Notes under the pieces: generated by a model
Told to the model about the DNA's origin: nothing
Database searches by the model: none
Seen by the model: only the letters and a program-made list of their open reading frames with translations
Made by a program: the position numbers and the translations under genes
Shown here: positions 50,696-63,587 of the stretch, one piece after another
Position numbering within the stretch: position 1 is the first letter of the stretch
Layout: each line of letters starts with the position of its first letter
From: Loxodes magnus
Lineage: Eukaryota; Ciliophora; Karyorelictea; Loxodida; Loxodidae
Assembly: GCA_946699065.1 (NCBI GenBank)
Contig: CAMPDV010002024.1
Coordinates: 1-64,000 of the forward strand
Length of the DNA: 64,000 bases
Direction: 5' to 3'

Positions 50696-53600
50696 TCATT
50701 TTCTGGCTACAAAGTTAAGTCCTCTATCTTTCAAATATTGTATGAATTGATCTAAGTCTTTTTTACTTTCATTATATAAGCTACTTTCTTCATTCTTTTA
50801 ATGGATGGTAAAAAATCTATCAGTAGTCTATGACTAATTTTATTTTTAAATTACTGATACGTTTTAACTCTATTCATTGTATACTTATATCTGGCTTTTT
50901 CTTAGTGCTATTCGTTCTTTGCATTTAAGATATAATCTATACGTTGAAAATATTATTATTAAAACTAACCCAAACAGAGTAAAGATGGTAGATATCATTA
51001 TAATTGCATTTCCAAGTCTTCTATCTTATTCAGGATAAGTGTTATTTACTTCATTTTCCTCATCCAGTTACATAAAGCTAAAATTGCTTAAATAGATAAA
51101 AAGTAGGAGTGTTTCTAAGCTAACCTCTGAAATATTAGCTAGCTTATTTGCAAAAGGTCTAACTATTAGAATGTAAATAATTCATACAAAACAGGTTAAG
51201 GAGATTAGTATTATCTAAACTTAAGGAAAATCCATAAACATAATAAGCACTAAACCTAAAAAATACCTTCTACAAAGGAAAAGTGGAAAGTAAAACACTC
51301 CATAATCATTTTTCATTTCTTTCAGAAGGATACGATATTTGAATTCGAACCTTTACCAAACGTTCTTGTCTTCTTCTTAATTCTACTGACTCACTCTTTT
51401 CTTTCACTTGTAAATTATTTAAAAGATCCTAAATATAATAAAAGCAGAAATTATCTATATAAAAAATGTTACCAAGCAAAATATAGAAAATAGAGAGTTT
51501 ACTGATTCTTCTGCGTTATTGAAAGAAAGGTGATAGATATTGAGAGAGAAACTCAAGAAAATCTACAAGCATTAAGCTTGAAATAAAGATAAAACAAGTG
51601 TGTAATGTGTTTACTTAAGTAATTTTTCTGCAATTTAGGCAAATTTCTAAAATCTTATGAGAAATACAACCAAAAGATCTAGTAGCATCATTGTTAGCAT
51701 GATTAGTAAAGAGTAAATTGCATTTACTAAGAAGGCATAACTAGAGTAGCCTAGAAGTTTTAAGTTCCATTTATCAATTTTCATCACTTTCCAAGATTCT
51801 ATAAGTTAAGCGTTTAGGCCAAAAGGAAGGAAATTATCAAAATTCTAAAAGTAATAAGCGTTCAAGTTATCGGGTCTCTTAACATTAATAAAGGAATTAA
51901 ACATGATCATTTATTACTTACAGACGATACTAAAGAACATCCATAGAGAAATTGGGTTGGACGCAATTATAGAAGCAGCGATAGAAAAAGTTGCAATAGT
52001 AGTCTACTACTAAAAAGCTATATTTGAGGATAGATCTATAAAATTTTTTTCTGTTTATGAAATATTAAAGTTATCTATATCCTCATAAGACTCTATCTCT
52101 TCCTTGACGACTTAGTCTTGCCTTTCTTTCACTTTACATTGATTGTTCTCAAGTTAATAACCAATATTACATTCAGAACAATTAGAGATTCAGCACTTTT
52201 AACAATTTTCAACCTAACACTCACATGATAAACAAAATTCACATATATTGCATTCTTCTATTTTTATCTAATATTTTGTTTTATTTTACTTAATTGTATC
52301 CTCAGTACAATTAATGCATTTATTATAATCGCATTAATTGCAACTATAAGTACTATTACTAATATTAAGGCATTATTAAGTTTTCTCATCCCAAAAAAAT
52401 TAGTCCTAACATTGTAAGCAAATGCTGTCATTTGAGCATAAGATACAATTTTATATCAACAACTCGCAAGAAAGACATGCTCCATTTATTCTTATTAACC
52501 CCTCAGAGCATTTAAGTATGCATTAGTTATCTTATAATTCGTAGTTTTCTTAGCAAGAATAACATTCACTTCCAGTATTTTAATCACAAGTTTTGCAATT
52601 CTGGATTCTATCTGAGCAATTTTAGCAGTTTTAATATTCTTCAAGATATTAAAATTCTGTGCAATTTCTTATGCATTAAGCATTAGACAGAATAAAATCT
52701 GACTGACAAGCGTCACAGTAGGTAGAATTTGTACATTCTAAGTAAGAAGGAATGGTTTTATTGCAAGGTATGCATTATTGATCGGGAAAAAATCCATTTG
52801 TACATTTGAGGCAAGTACTTCCTGCTTCATCACATTCCAGGCAATTGGAAACGGAAAAGTTGCAAGATAAGCATTATCCATGCTAGAAATACTCCAAATT
52901 TTAAGCACACTTAAAGCATTTATTGTTGTGTCAGATGGCCTCATCTTCACATTTAGAGTAATTACTTCCAGTAAGATCACATTCTATGCAATAATCAATA
53001 GATTTATTGCAAAATTAACATGATCCATCTTTGTTGTATTCGTTACTTTAACATGATAAGCATTAGTTCTGTTTTAATATTTTAGGAAATTAGCATTCAT
53101 AACATTAATTTCGTATTAGATCACATGAAAGGCAATCTGTAAATGTATTATTACATCACTCACATGAAGAATCATTTGTGACTGATTAATATTACAAGCA
53201 CTCAGTATAATTAGTGTTACTAGTCTCTTATTTATTACAATTTGCCGTACAATTCTAGCAAACTCTGTTTGAATTAGATTACTCTTGTGAAGGACAAGAA
53301 TCAACAGCTGATCCATTAGAAATATATTTAGAATCTGAACAATTGAAACAACTATTTAATGTATTTCCACATTGACTGCAGAGAGATTTATTATACGAGT
53401 CAATTTCAGAAAAAAAGCAAGATATGCATTAAACTAAAAAATAATTACCAAAGTAAAGTGATTCGAATTATATAGGAGTTAATTGTTAGTTATCAGTATA
53501 AAATCTAACATTAAATAAATACCCTCACATATAATATTCGGAAGATGAACTCCCTAATTATATTTATGCTTTAATTTTATATAAATTATATAAAGGAAAT

Positions 53601-53917
53601 CTCCAACATATCAATGAGTTCCAATCAAAGCTTGGTAAAGCTCCACACATTCTAAAATTATAATCAGGATAGCTTTGAAGACTTTTAGCAGTAAAAGTTG
53701 CTCTGGAAAAAATTCATGAGTTACAGCTTTGACCTAAATAGAGCAAGCAAAATTTTTTATAAATAGCAATGGAGTTTACAAAAAAATATTTGACACAGAA
53801 CAGATCTAAGTGAGATGGTTAAGGATTGTAACTATCCACATAATAAAATGGTCGAGAATCCAAATTCAATAAAAATAGATAGCTGGATCTGTCTGAAATT
53901 CCAATGAAAGCTAACAT
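50696..53917 (-). CDS. Cys-rich multi-pass membrane protein (surface/receptor-like)
   Basis: The frame is uninterrupted from ATG (53,917) to TGA (50,696-50,698): 1,073 residues. Residues about 1-160 resemble the laminin-G-like N-terminal domain of the paralogue at 6,446. Residues about 162-595 are dense C-X2-C repeats (over 50 Cys) of the furin/growth-factor-receptor type. Residues about 625-990 hold several membrane helices, including F-Y-F-P-L-F-L-C-R-R-Y-F-L-G-L and I-V-R-P-F-A-N-K, aligned with the same places in the paralogue. A Gln-rich tail ends N-F-V-A-R-K. TGA encodes Trp inside the Cys repeats (C-E-W-C). The N-terminus lacks an obvious signal peptide, so the true start may be elsewhere. 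A pure AAT tract lies 20 bases upstream of this ATG. Confidence 0.85.
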
Positions 53918-53937
53918 TTATAAAGCTTATAGTTGAA

Positions 53938-54996
<1,059 letters not shown>

Positions 54997-56421
54997 TCAG
55001 AACTGTTTTAGTTCCATAAATTTAATAAATTAAAAAGCAGATTCAACATCAAATTACAAGCTTAAGATGAACTCCTTATCAGCATTTTCAGCTGCAATCT
55101 TTATAATCAAAAGATTCTCAAAATTGTATTTTTCCATCGTGATTTCAATCTACTCCTTCCAAGCAAATAAACAGATCCATAAAATTTAAAGGGAGAAAAA
55201 AGCTATAAGTTAAGAAAGGCCCTATATAATAAGATACGCTTCCTATTAAATAGAAAATTGTTCATCTTGAAAACTCAAGCCTAAGTAGGATAGATAAAAA
55301 GCATATCATTCATAAAACAGCAAAAATACATGCAACTATATAGTTAGAGTATTGCTTATTATTCGAATCAACTAAAATATTTACAAAGTCTAATTTAACG
55401 CAGTTTATAATAAACTATACCAAATTTCCCTAGCTAGAGGGTCCTACTGATGCAATCTATAAGAAATATAAAAGTAAATGCAAGATATAAATAAAGTCTC
55501 AAGTAGACATTACAAATACTCTTTCAAGCTTAACAAATTGATAATTGTAATTTACTTTTATTTCCAATAAAGAAACCACCACTTATATAAATACCATTGT
55601 GATTAATATAGCATATTTAATTACTTATCTATTTTTAAATTATTTTCTTTCCCTTTCTTTAAAAGGACATGATAACTATCAGCTATCTTAAAAGATCCCA
55701 GTACTTCCATCTCCTCACATAAACTATTAATTGAAACTAAAAACGACATTACAAGTGAGACAATATAATCCTATATTCTAAATTTATCATTGGCTTTTAT
55801 TGTTTTTCCTATAATTCTAAATTATTCATTGAATTGAGGCTCTATCGTTGGAGTTATAATCGATCCTTACTTTTCCTGTAGAGGCGATAAATTTTACGTT
55901 TCTTATTGCTTTCTAAAGATTTGATTAATCTGTATAATTTTATCCTTATTAAACTTTATAAAGCATAAGGTCCTAATAGTACTCCATCAAATTCAGTATA
56001 AGCTATTTATCTACTAAATTCCAAAATAATTCTAAAACTATTATTTTATTTCTTATCCAAATTCTCCTTAAATTCCTGCAGGTTCAAATTAAATCTCCTT
56101 TAATAACTTCTTATATTTCATTTGCTCAGCATCTTAATCAATAAAGCTTAATGTAAGCCATGAAAAAGATATAAAGACAAAATCGCCTTCTCTTGCTCCT
56201 AACTCATAAAACTAATTAAGTATTATTTTGGCATCATCTTCATAAACTATAACTAGCACTACTCTCGTTTTATCGTATATTTCTTTAGCAACTTCTTTTA
56301 ATTAATTCTTTTTACCTTTATTTTACAAATCATTTAGTTATTTTGCTTAGTTTACAATCTTAATTTGGAAATTACTTTATTCATTCTAAAAGTAGTTATA
56401 GACTCCTAGGCTACAGGGCAT
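54997..56421 (-). CDS. Receptor-like membrane protein with a partial type-1 periplasmic-binding (ANF-receptor) fold
   Basis: From ATG (56,421) the minus strand encodes R-V-V-L-V-I-V-Y-E-D-D-A and G-A-R-E-G-D-F-V-F-I-S-F-S-W-L, typical of the second half of ANF-receptor ligand-binding domains. Then, in another frame, comes Y-T-E-F-D-G-V-L-L-G-P-Y-A-L. Several membrane helices follow (Y-A-I-L-I-T-M-V-F-I-Q-V-V-V near 55,610; Y-I-V-A-C-I-F-A-V-L-W). The end is at TGA 54,997-54,999. The coding signal changes frame at least three times, so the gene has several very short introns or is decaying. The first half of the binding domain and a signal peptide are missing; a tRNA gene lies just upstream. 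It might bind amino acids or other small ligands; this is inferred from fold only. Confidence 0.5.
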
Positions 56422-56474
56422 CTATAATTAATTGTTTCACTACAATAAGTATCATTTTTTATTAAGACTTTACT

Positions 56475-56479
56475 AAAAA
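56475..56479 (-). terminator. Pol III terminator of the tRNA gene
   Basis: A run of five T on the minus strand begins immediately after the discriminator base. Confidence 0.8.
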
Positions 56480-56560
56480 CGACACCAGCAGGATTTTAAC
56501 CTGCGCGGGAGAACCCAACAGATTTCAAGTCTGTCGCCTTAACCACTCGGCCATAGTGTC
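56480..56560 (-). tRNA. tRNA-Ser, anticodon UGA (reads UCA)
   Basis: A full cloverleaf is visible. The acceptor stem GACACTA pairs with TGGTGTC. The anticodon stem ACAGA/TCTGT has the loop CTTGAAA, so the anticodon is TGA. There is a long variable arm, a T stem GCAGG/CCTGC with loop TTAAAAT, and discriminator G, as expected for serine. There is no intron. Five T residues directly follow on the minus strand (56,475-56,479), a Pol III terminator. This is an ordinary serine tRNA and not a suppressor of the UGA codon. Confidence 0.95.
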
Positions 56561-56817
56561 TTAATTTTATATGTTTTACTTCACTTAAAAACCTTACTGT
56601 AGTTCTCTGACATAAACTAGTTTACATCTAGTTATAAAATGTATAAAATGAAAGTTATACTTTCTGTCATTCTAATAATAGACTTTAAAAGAGATTATTT
56701 TAGAAGCAAATGTTCCGTGTTTTTAAGTTAGACAACATTTTTAAAAGTGAAGTAATAGGAATTCTATAAATATGCTTGTTAATAAACTTATAATATTTAG
56801 AATAAACAAAAGAAATA

Positions 56818-59800
56818 TCAAACTGTAAAAAATATAGCAATCATGTTTAATTATATCTACCTTTTAACACCCAAATAATTAGTTCCTCAATAATTCCATA
56901 ATATCGCAATAAAGTTACTTCATTTGGAATAAAAAACTTTTGACATACTATCAAGATCTTCTTTAATAATATGTTTTATTCTTTATATTCTTTCTTATGT
57001 AAAACTTACAAACAATATCTTACTAAATTTCTTCAGATTATCTTAGCATTCATTATTTTTACATTTTTTATAAAGCTATAGATATAAAAACTTCTTTGCT
57101 GTCTTAGGATCTTTTATTTAAATTGTCTTATCATTACTTCCTTATATTATAAATCTGTTATCATTAGTTACCACTACTGAACTAGCATAACAATATGACT
57201 TACTAACGTTGGCATTTTACCAACATTAGACTAACTCATTTTTGCATTATTAAAGTTACAATTCCTCAATCATGCTCTACTGAAATTAACTTTAGTCAGA
57301 TTAGAATTTCTCAAATCACAACTGTCAAATATTGAATCACTCAAATCTGCTTCAGCTACTTATATATCTGAAAGGTTCTATTGCATTAACTGATAATCAT
57401 CCATTTACTTTTGAAATACAGTTAGTAGCTGCCTATTATAACTTCTTATTTTCTTTAGTCAACTATACTATCTCCAACAAATATTTTCATAATTCACTTT
57501 AATTATTTATTTCACAAACTATTAGATCTCCTTATTGTCCACTATAGAATACTTATTTATATGGTGATTCTCAATGATTTTTCTATTACTTTGTAAATTG
57601 ATAGCTATATTTACTATATCCCTTGCGATATAGTAATCTCTTATCGAAGTATGGATAAATTAAAATATTTTCTTTTAGTTCTAATTTTTGATTTATATCC
57701 TATATGGTTTTTCAGTAAATTACTGAATTAACTTTTAAGTAGCTTAATCTATCTAACTCTAACTGACCCCTTAACATTTAATATGGTGCACTTATCTAAA
57801 TATGCTGAAATATTTTTCTAGTTGATTTGCTATTGATCGTAACCTATATCCTGCAACTTTTTGTATATCTTTTCATTCCATATAAAGATATATTTTTGGT
57901 TTTTATAGTTTTTAAATAGTTGATTATTTGTTCTTCACTCATATATATAACAAAAATGGATTATTAAAAATATCGATTAATCCTGGAATATTTGAGATAA
58001 TGTTGATATATTCTTTAACCTCAGTATTTTGTATTTACTTTTCTTTGTACTTGTATTTGGATTTTTATTTTGCTCTTTATCTAGTTTCCTCATGAATAAC
58101 TTTATATATTATTCTATCTAATTTTTATCAAAAGCTTTAAAACTCTTCCAACTCTTATGTTTAAGCCTTTTCATTTTTGTAAGGAGAATAGAAATTCCTA
58201 TAGTTTTCAGCTGTCATAGTTAATTCTGCATATATATATTGCTTAAGGATATTTTTTGCTTATTGCTACCGATAATAGCTATATACTAGCCTAATTCATC
58301 ATATGCGTCTAATAAAAATAGTAGCTTCTTAAGTTTCAAATTTTCGTTCAATTTAATAGTTGATTAAAGCAGATTCTACTAAATTGTTTTCAAATGCTTT
58401 AATAGTTGGAAGGTTTACGTATATAGGTAAGTACTCATGCTTTTACTCCAGATACTTTAATGCTAAAGTTTTCAAAAGTTTTCCCTGAATCCCCAAGAAG
58501 TAATAAAGCAGTTTTATTTTAATTGACTAAAAATGTTTAAATTTCTTCTTCAATTTAGATCTAGGAATTAGGATTAGGTGCACATAGTAAACTAACGTAA
58601 TATTCTGTTTTCTCTTAAATATCATCTTTCAAATTTTTATCATATTTTAATAGATTGTACTGTGTGCCAGTCAATTCCATAGTTTATGTGATTTACATGC
58701 TCTGGATTTGTAAATAGCTCTATTATTATCTAATGCTACTTAACATGTTAGAATAAGCTTTTTTATTTAAATACTCATGGTATATTGTTCATTACTTAGT
58801 TCTAATAATGTTTTTAAAGCATAATATCGTATCTACCAATTTATATCATTATTTAAATATTCTAAAAGTAAACATGAATCCTTAATTAGGAGTAGCTTTA
58901 GGATTTTTTATCATCTTTTTTAGAAGAAAACATGCTCTAAATCTCAAGTCCAGCTTTCAATATGGTATCTTCAAATTATTCCAAATTCTCTTTTCAGTAT
59001 TACCTTACTAAATCATATGCTAAAGCATCTAAGACTCCTAACTACTTTTTATAATTCATACTTTATTCATCCAAGTCCTCATACAAACCTTTATAATGGA
59101 GATCGCCTCTAACAGCTCCAACAAAGATAAACAAACTACTCAAGTTCTAAAATTCGTAAATACTCAATCTCATTGTTGTCTGGAATATTCTCCAAAATAA
59201 TTAAACTATATCTTAAGGTAAAATCAAGTTCTGGGCCTCCTATTCTCATCTACTAACTATAATCCTTATTTTTACCATTACATTTTTCTCTTATGAACAA
59301 GTCTCATTATTCTAAAGATATCCAATAACTCAGGGACATTTCTTACAATCTACTCTTAAGGCCAACTTTCAGAATAATTACGAGAAACTATTTCAATAAA
59401 TTGATTTATAAGCAGCAAAGAATTGCTTACATCGGTAAATTTTTTTGATTGAATGATTTAAATTCCTTTTATACTTGTTTTATTCCTCCGAGGCTTCTTG
59501 TTATAATCCTTCTTAATAAATATTTCCTTAAGTATCTTTTACTACTTCCATAGTTTTTTGCTCACTAAACACTTAATTTGGTATTTAATAAGTTCTAAAT
59601 TTAATTGCTCTTATTTTGTTTGTTTGGAACTATAACAGCCTGCTGCTTTAATTTTTACAGTATATATTTATTTTTGAAATTGGTTTTCCAACTCTTTTAC
59701 TAGATATTAACTTAAGCCTTTATTCTTAAAGATTAGTTTCTTTTTTACTATTTTTGCTGCTTTAAACTATCCATATTGATAATTTTAGCTAGAAATTCCA

Positions 59801-60060
59801 TTGATAGGGAATTTATCCGTAGTTTACTTGTCTAATTAATTTGGTAGAGTAGTTAGGTTCTTAATCCCCTTATAAAGAGTTTGATTTATAAATCTACTTA
59901 ACTTTGGTTGTTCCTGAGTATCTATTGATCCTTTATAATCTCTTAAGGTAGCCTAATGAGATATTTTAGGCCATCTAATGATCTAAAAAGCTGAAAGCCA
60001 TATAGCTACTGAAGCCATTTGCAATCTAAACTAAGCTTTTTATTATTTTTTAATATCCAT
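56818..60060 (-). CDS. NACHT-type STAND NTPase with pentapeptide and WD40-like repeats
   Basis: The N-terminal region (60,060 to about 59,000) is a lysine-rich helical segment. A Walker A-like L-L-L-L-G-D-S-G-K-T lies near 58,480-58,500; it is shorter than the usual G-x4-G-K-[ST]. L-P-T-I-K-A-F-E-N-N-L-V-E-S follows, then a NACHT Walker B, L-L-F-L-L-D-A-Y-D-E-L (58,289-58,321). Further C-terminal are pentapeptide repeats (A-D-L-S-D, S-I-F-D-S, S-N-L-T-K, V-N-F-S-R; about 57,241-57,356). Next is a WD40-like unit, T-N-D-N-R-F-I-I-Q-G-S-N-D-K-T (about 57,130-57,180). It ends at TGA 56,818-56,820. The order matches ciliate NACHT repeat proteins. The frame changes near 59,190 and again around the NTPase, so short introns or decay are likely. 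It is probably a signalling or sensing ATPase. Confidence 0.6.
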
Positions 60061-60067
60061 TCAAATT

Positions 60068-60585
60068 ATGCAATTTGTATAAAAGAGTCAATAGTTTAGT
60101 TATTCTAAATAGATGCTTAGAATCTAAGCCATTAATAAATAATCCTATATTGCTATATAGCTTAATTAAGATGCTAGACCTATTTAGAGCTATTAAGCAA
60201 ATCTAATTTGCTACTAATATAAGCATACTAATATCTAAAATTCATATCCTTTCTAACAAAATCAGGCCAAACTTATCTAGTACTATCAGTTATTACTTAA
60301 CACTCTCATAGTCATCCAATAATACCTAAACACTTACTCTTTAGCTACAAACAAAAAATCTCATATAGCTCTTCCAATACCTTACAAACCTAACCAACTT
60401 CAAACCTCTTATATTAAATAACAACAACCATAAATTACCCTTTCAATCAACACTTCAACTCATAAAGAACACTAAGCAAGAAAGCAAATCTAAAAAAATC
60501 TAAATTAAGACATCAAAAAATCGTACTAGTTTCTTAACATAAAGAAGAAGGAAATGTAAGAAAATTTAATTAAGCAATTGATCAA
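60068..60585 (+). CDS. Coding-like ORF cut by a LINE, unrecognised
   Basis: The plus strand here is rich in C and A and almost free of G. From ATG (60,068) one frame reads as plausible protein for about 170 codons: a Gln/Asn/Thr-rich start, then a lysine-rich helical part (K-K-K-E-M-Q-E-N-L-I-K-Q-L). It stops where the 3' tail of a minus-strand LINE begins (about 60,585). The low-G composition resembles the Thr/Asn-rich linker of the RING-kelch gene at 61,813-63,389. Its ATG lies only 7 bases from the divergent ATG at 60,060, so one of the two starts is probably wrong. No family is recognised. Confidence 0.35.
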
Positions 60586-61480
60586 AATTAATATTTAAAC
60601 TAAAAAGATATTTGGACATCTTTAATTGTAAGATTTCTTCTTCCAATTAAAGACATTTAAATGTTTCATCACTTCCTATCAACATTTATACATCCTTCTA
60701 TTTTAACTAGATCAAGTAGCAATCGGTGTAATATTTTTATTTCTAAATCTATCTCTACTGCTTTACTACTAGGAAACATATTTATATACACTTAATTATA
60801 AAGAATAAAACTTTTATTTCAAATCTTATACTATAGTCATTCCCTTATGTCTCAATAGTAGTTACATCTTCAAAAGTGTCATAATCTTCATAGATGCAAT
60901 AAGGGCTATCAATAAGCAAATGACGGTCTTAAAGATCTTTTCGGAAATTTAATTATTAGGTTCTGAGCTTATATACTTATAATTTCTCTTCTATATGATT
61001 TGTTTAGTTAATTCTGGAAATTAATATAGATTTTTAAATTATTCAGTATAGTAGGCATTCTATCAAATGGTTGCAGCTGTATCAAATTTAAATTTACATT
61101 TTTATATGTCAATTATTTTAAACTGCAATTATGTAGTTATCTAAGGATTATAGTATGCAGCCATCTAATTACTCATATCCTTATTCCAATTACAAAACCC
61201 TATATTTAGATAATCAATACTTTCAAATTAAACTATTTAACCTCAGACCCATAATGTGCTTCAAGGGCATTCAATTCATATCAATATAACACCATTAGTT
61301 AATTGTACCTTAGAATACTTTACTTGAGATAAATCATATACTTGATTCTATTTTATTTACTACAGCAGAGATTCCTTGTAAAGTACTTCAAGGCACTAAC
61401 TCGTCTCCATATTCAGTTTTTGGAAGAGTGATAAGTCTCACAAAAAGTTTTGAAATGACAAGATGATATTTTAAGTATAT
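60585..61480 (-). mobile_element. Decayed LINE 3' part (minus strand)
   Basis: It aligns with the C-terminal third of the intact LINE. L-P-K-T-E-Y-G-D-E-L-V-P-W-S (about 61,380-61,430) matches L-P-K-A-E-Y-G-G-D-L-V-P-W-S. I-D-M-N-W-M-P-L-K-H-I-M-G and F-R-K-D-L-Q-D-R-H follow in order, then the 3' hairpin and a TTTAGTTTAAAT tail. The frame is broken several times. It ends the coding-like ORF at 60,068-60,585 abruptly. Confidence 0.75.
60616..60656 (-). other. LINE 3' hairpin, diverged copy
   Basis: On the minus strand the arms ATGTCTTTAATTG and CAATTAAAGATGT still form 13 pairs, two of them G-U, although four arm bases differ from the intact LINE. Pairing has been kept while sequence changed. 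Confidence 0.75.
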
Positions 61481-61812
61481 ACAGTAATTAGTTTAAATGA
61501 TTAAAGGAAATAATGTATTTTAAATTTCAAGATTTGCTTTGATGATAGTTGTAATGACTTAATTAGTATTTAGAATATAGGTATAGCTTAATGATTATTG
61601 AATTATAGCTTTCATTTAATTAGATAATTGATAGAGTAATCTAAGTAGTACTTGTATAATTTTAATATAAGGATGTATTTAAAGATAGTTTATTTGACTG
61701 TTTTGAATATGTCTTGGTATGTTATAAGTTGCATGTTTGAATCTGAATAATGATAATATATGAATAATAGAATTTTAAATATATTTAGATAAAATTTGAT
61801 TCTTTATTTATT

Positions 61813-63389
61813 TCAGACTCTTTAAATATTTTAATAAGTAGTAACATATTTACCTAATTATAGATCTTTAAACTACTTCTTTGTATATGAGATTATATTT
61901 ATTATAAATACTATTAGTAATATAGATATTATTATTATGTTTATCAGTCACTTACTTTCAATACTTTTATAACTCAATTTTTCTAAATCAATCCTCATTA
62001 TTGAAACTCTTGGTTATTCCTCAGCAAAAACATATCCATAGTTATTTCTTATTTTAATCTCCGTTAAAGCTTCAACATCTTTAAAAATTTAACTTTATTC
62101 TCATTATTCTTTGTTTCTTTTATATATTCTTCTTGAATATTCTTGCGTAGAATATTTTTTTAAACCTCCAATTATGACAAAAGGCTCTAAAGAAACTATA
62201 GGAGAAGCAACAGCTACAGGAAGATTCAAATTATACTTACTCCATCTATCATTCTATATGTTATACTTTAATATTTCTTTTAAGTATTATTTTTTCTACT
62301 TTTAGCCTCCAAAAGAATAAATATTTTATTCATCTTTATCTACTACTAAAGTTTAATCTGCTATTTAGAATGGAAATTAAAAGCAGTTTTATCATTTACT
62401 TTAGTTTCCTATCTTTAACTTTTCTACTGATTATAAAGCTTCATAATTATTAGTACATCCTCCAACCACATAAAGATATTTTTAAGCAGCTGCTATTCCA
62501 AAATCACTTCTTCCTTCATTTAGATTATTTAGTTTTATATTATTGCCTTAAAAATCAAATTATCAAGTTTCTTTTATTGCTTTATTTTAACTTTAGTTAT
62601 ATCCTCCAATTAAATATAACTTATTTTAATATTCTATACTTTTACTAAGGTATGGAATTATAATTTAAACTTAGATTTATCTTAATTACTCTGTCTAAAT
62701 ATTAAATAAACTTAATTTTTAAATATCTTAATCAAAATAGTGAATATAGTTAGATGATATAAAGTGCTAGCTTAGTTTATCTTTACTAGTATTTTATTTT
62801 TCTTACTTAGTATTGTATTATAGTTTCTATCTTATTTGTTAGTTATAACTTTAAGTTAATTTAGATAGCTTTTGTATTAAAGCTGGTTATATAGTGGAAT
62901 ATAGTTAGACTGCTTATGTTATATTAGATTTTAGTTGGTTTTAGCTATTAGTAAATAGGGAATTAGGATGATTGTATAATATTTGAGTGTTATTAGTTGT
63001 AGATAAAAGTAGGTTAATGGTAGTGTATTGGATGATATTAGTATATGGTATTATGAGAGTATTAGTAATGTTTGATAATTTGGTTGTAATGGTTTTAGAT
63101 TTTTGCATAATTTAGCTTTTGGTTTCTTTTAATTTCTATCTAGCATCTTAAATCTTTTATATGTATTATTAGTTTTAAAATATCATTCTTATTAAATCAC
63201 TTTCTTAAGCTAAGTAAATCTAAAATGGAATCCTTTTTAACAAATAGGACATTACATTATGCCTTATAATCAGTACTGAGTATTCAAACACAAACCACAG
63301 TAAATATGTCCACAAGGTAAGACAGTTGGAAGAGCATTAGTTAAGTTGTAATCTTCTAAGCAGATTAAGCATTTTGGTAACGCTTACAT
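61813..63389 (-). CDS. RING-finger/kelch-repeat protein with C-terminal membrane helix (probable E3 ubiquitin ligase)
   Basis: ATG at 63,389 opens a C3HC4 RING: C-L-I-C-L-E-D-Y, V-L-P-C-G-H-I-Y-C-G-L-C and Q-C-P-I-C (residues about 7-48). A helical linker and a Thr/Asn/Pro-rich segment follow (about 63,110-62,650). Then come kelch blades (L-Y-L-I-G-G-Y, L-Y-V-V-G-G-C, I-Y-S-F-G-G-Q) at 62,620-62,150. A hydrophobic helix near the end (I-I-I-I-S-I-L-L-I-V-F-I-I-N-I-I) precedes TGA at 61,813-61,815. The total length is 2 modulo 3 and the frame changes once just after the RING, so one short intron or an indel lies near 63,150-63,250. RING supplies E2 binding and kelch probably substrate binding, at a membrane. 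Trp in the RING is TGA. Confidence 0.7.
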
Positions 63390-63587
63390 TTTTATTATTA
63401 TTTAGACTACAAAAGCTATAAAGGTAATTTATAACAGTTACCATCAAAAATTCTAACCATTATAAATTAAAATATCTATTATTACATTATTTAAAAGACA
63501 ATATTAACCTATTATATTAAGTACCGATCATACAATCCACATACCACCAATCTTGGTTGGAGATTGCTTGGTAAATTTAACGAAGAC

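Noticed and set aside
52738-53316. Two minus-strand standard-code ORFs of 80 and 66 residues
   Set aside because: They are shadow frames of the Cys-rich gene at 50,696-53,917, whose real frame is full of C-X2-C repeats with TAR = Gln and TGA = Trp.
56480-56560. Suppressor tRNA decoding UGA
   Set aside because: The anticodon is UGA, which reads UCA (Ser). A UGA-reading tRNA would need a UCA or CCA anticodon.
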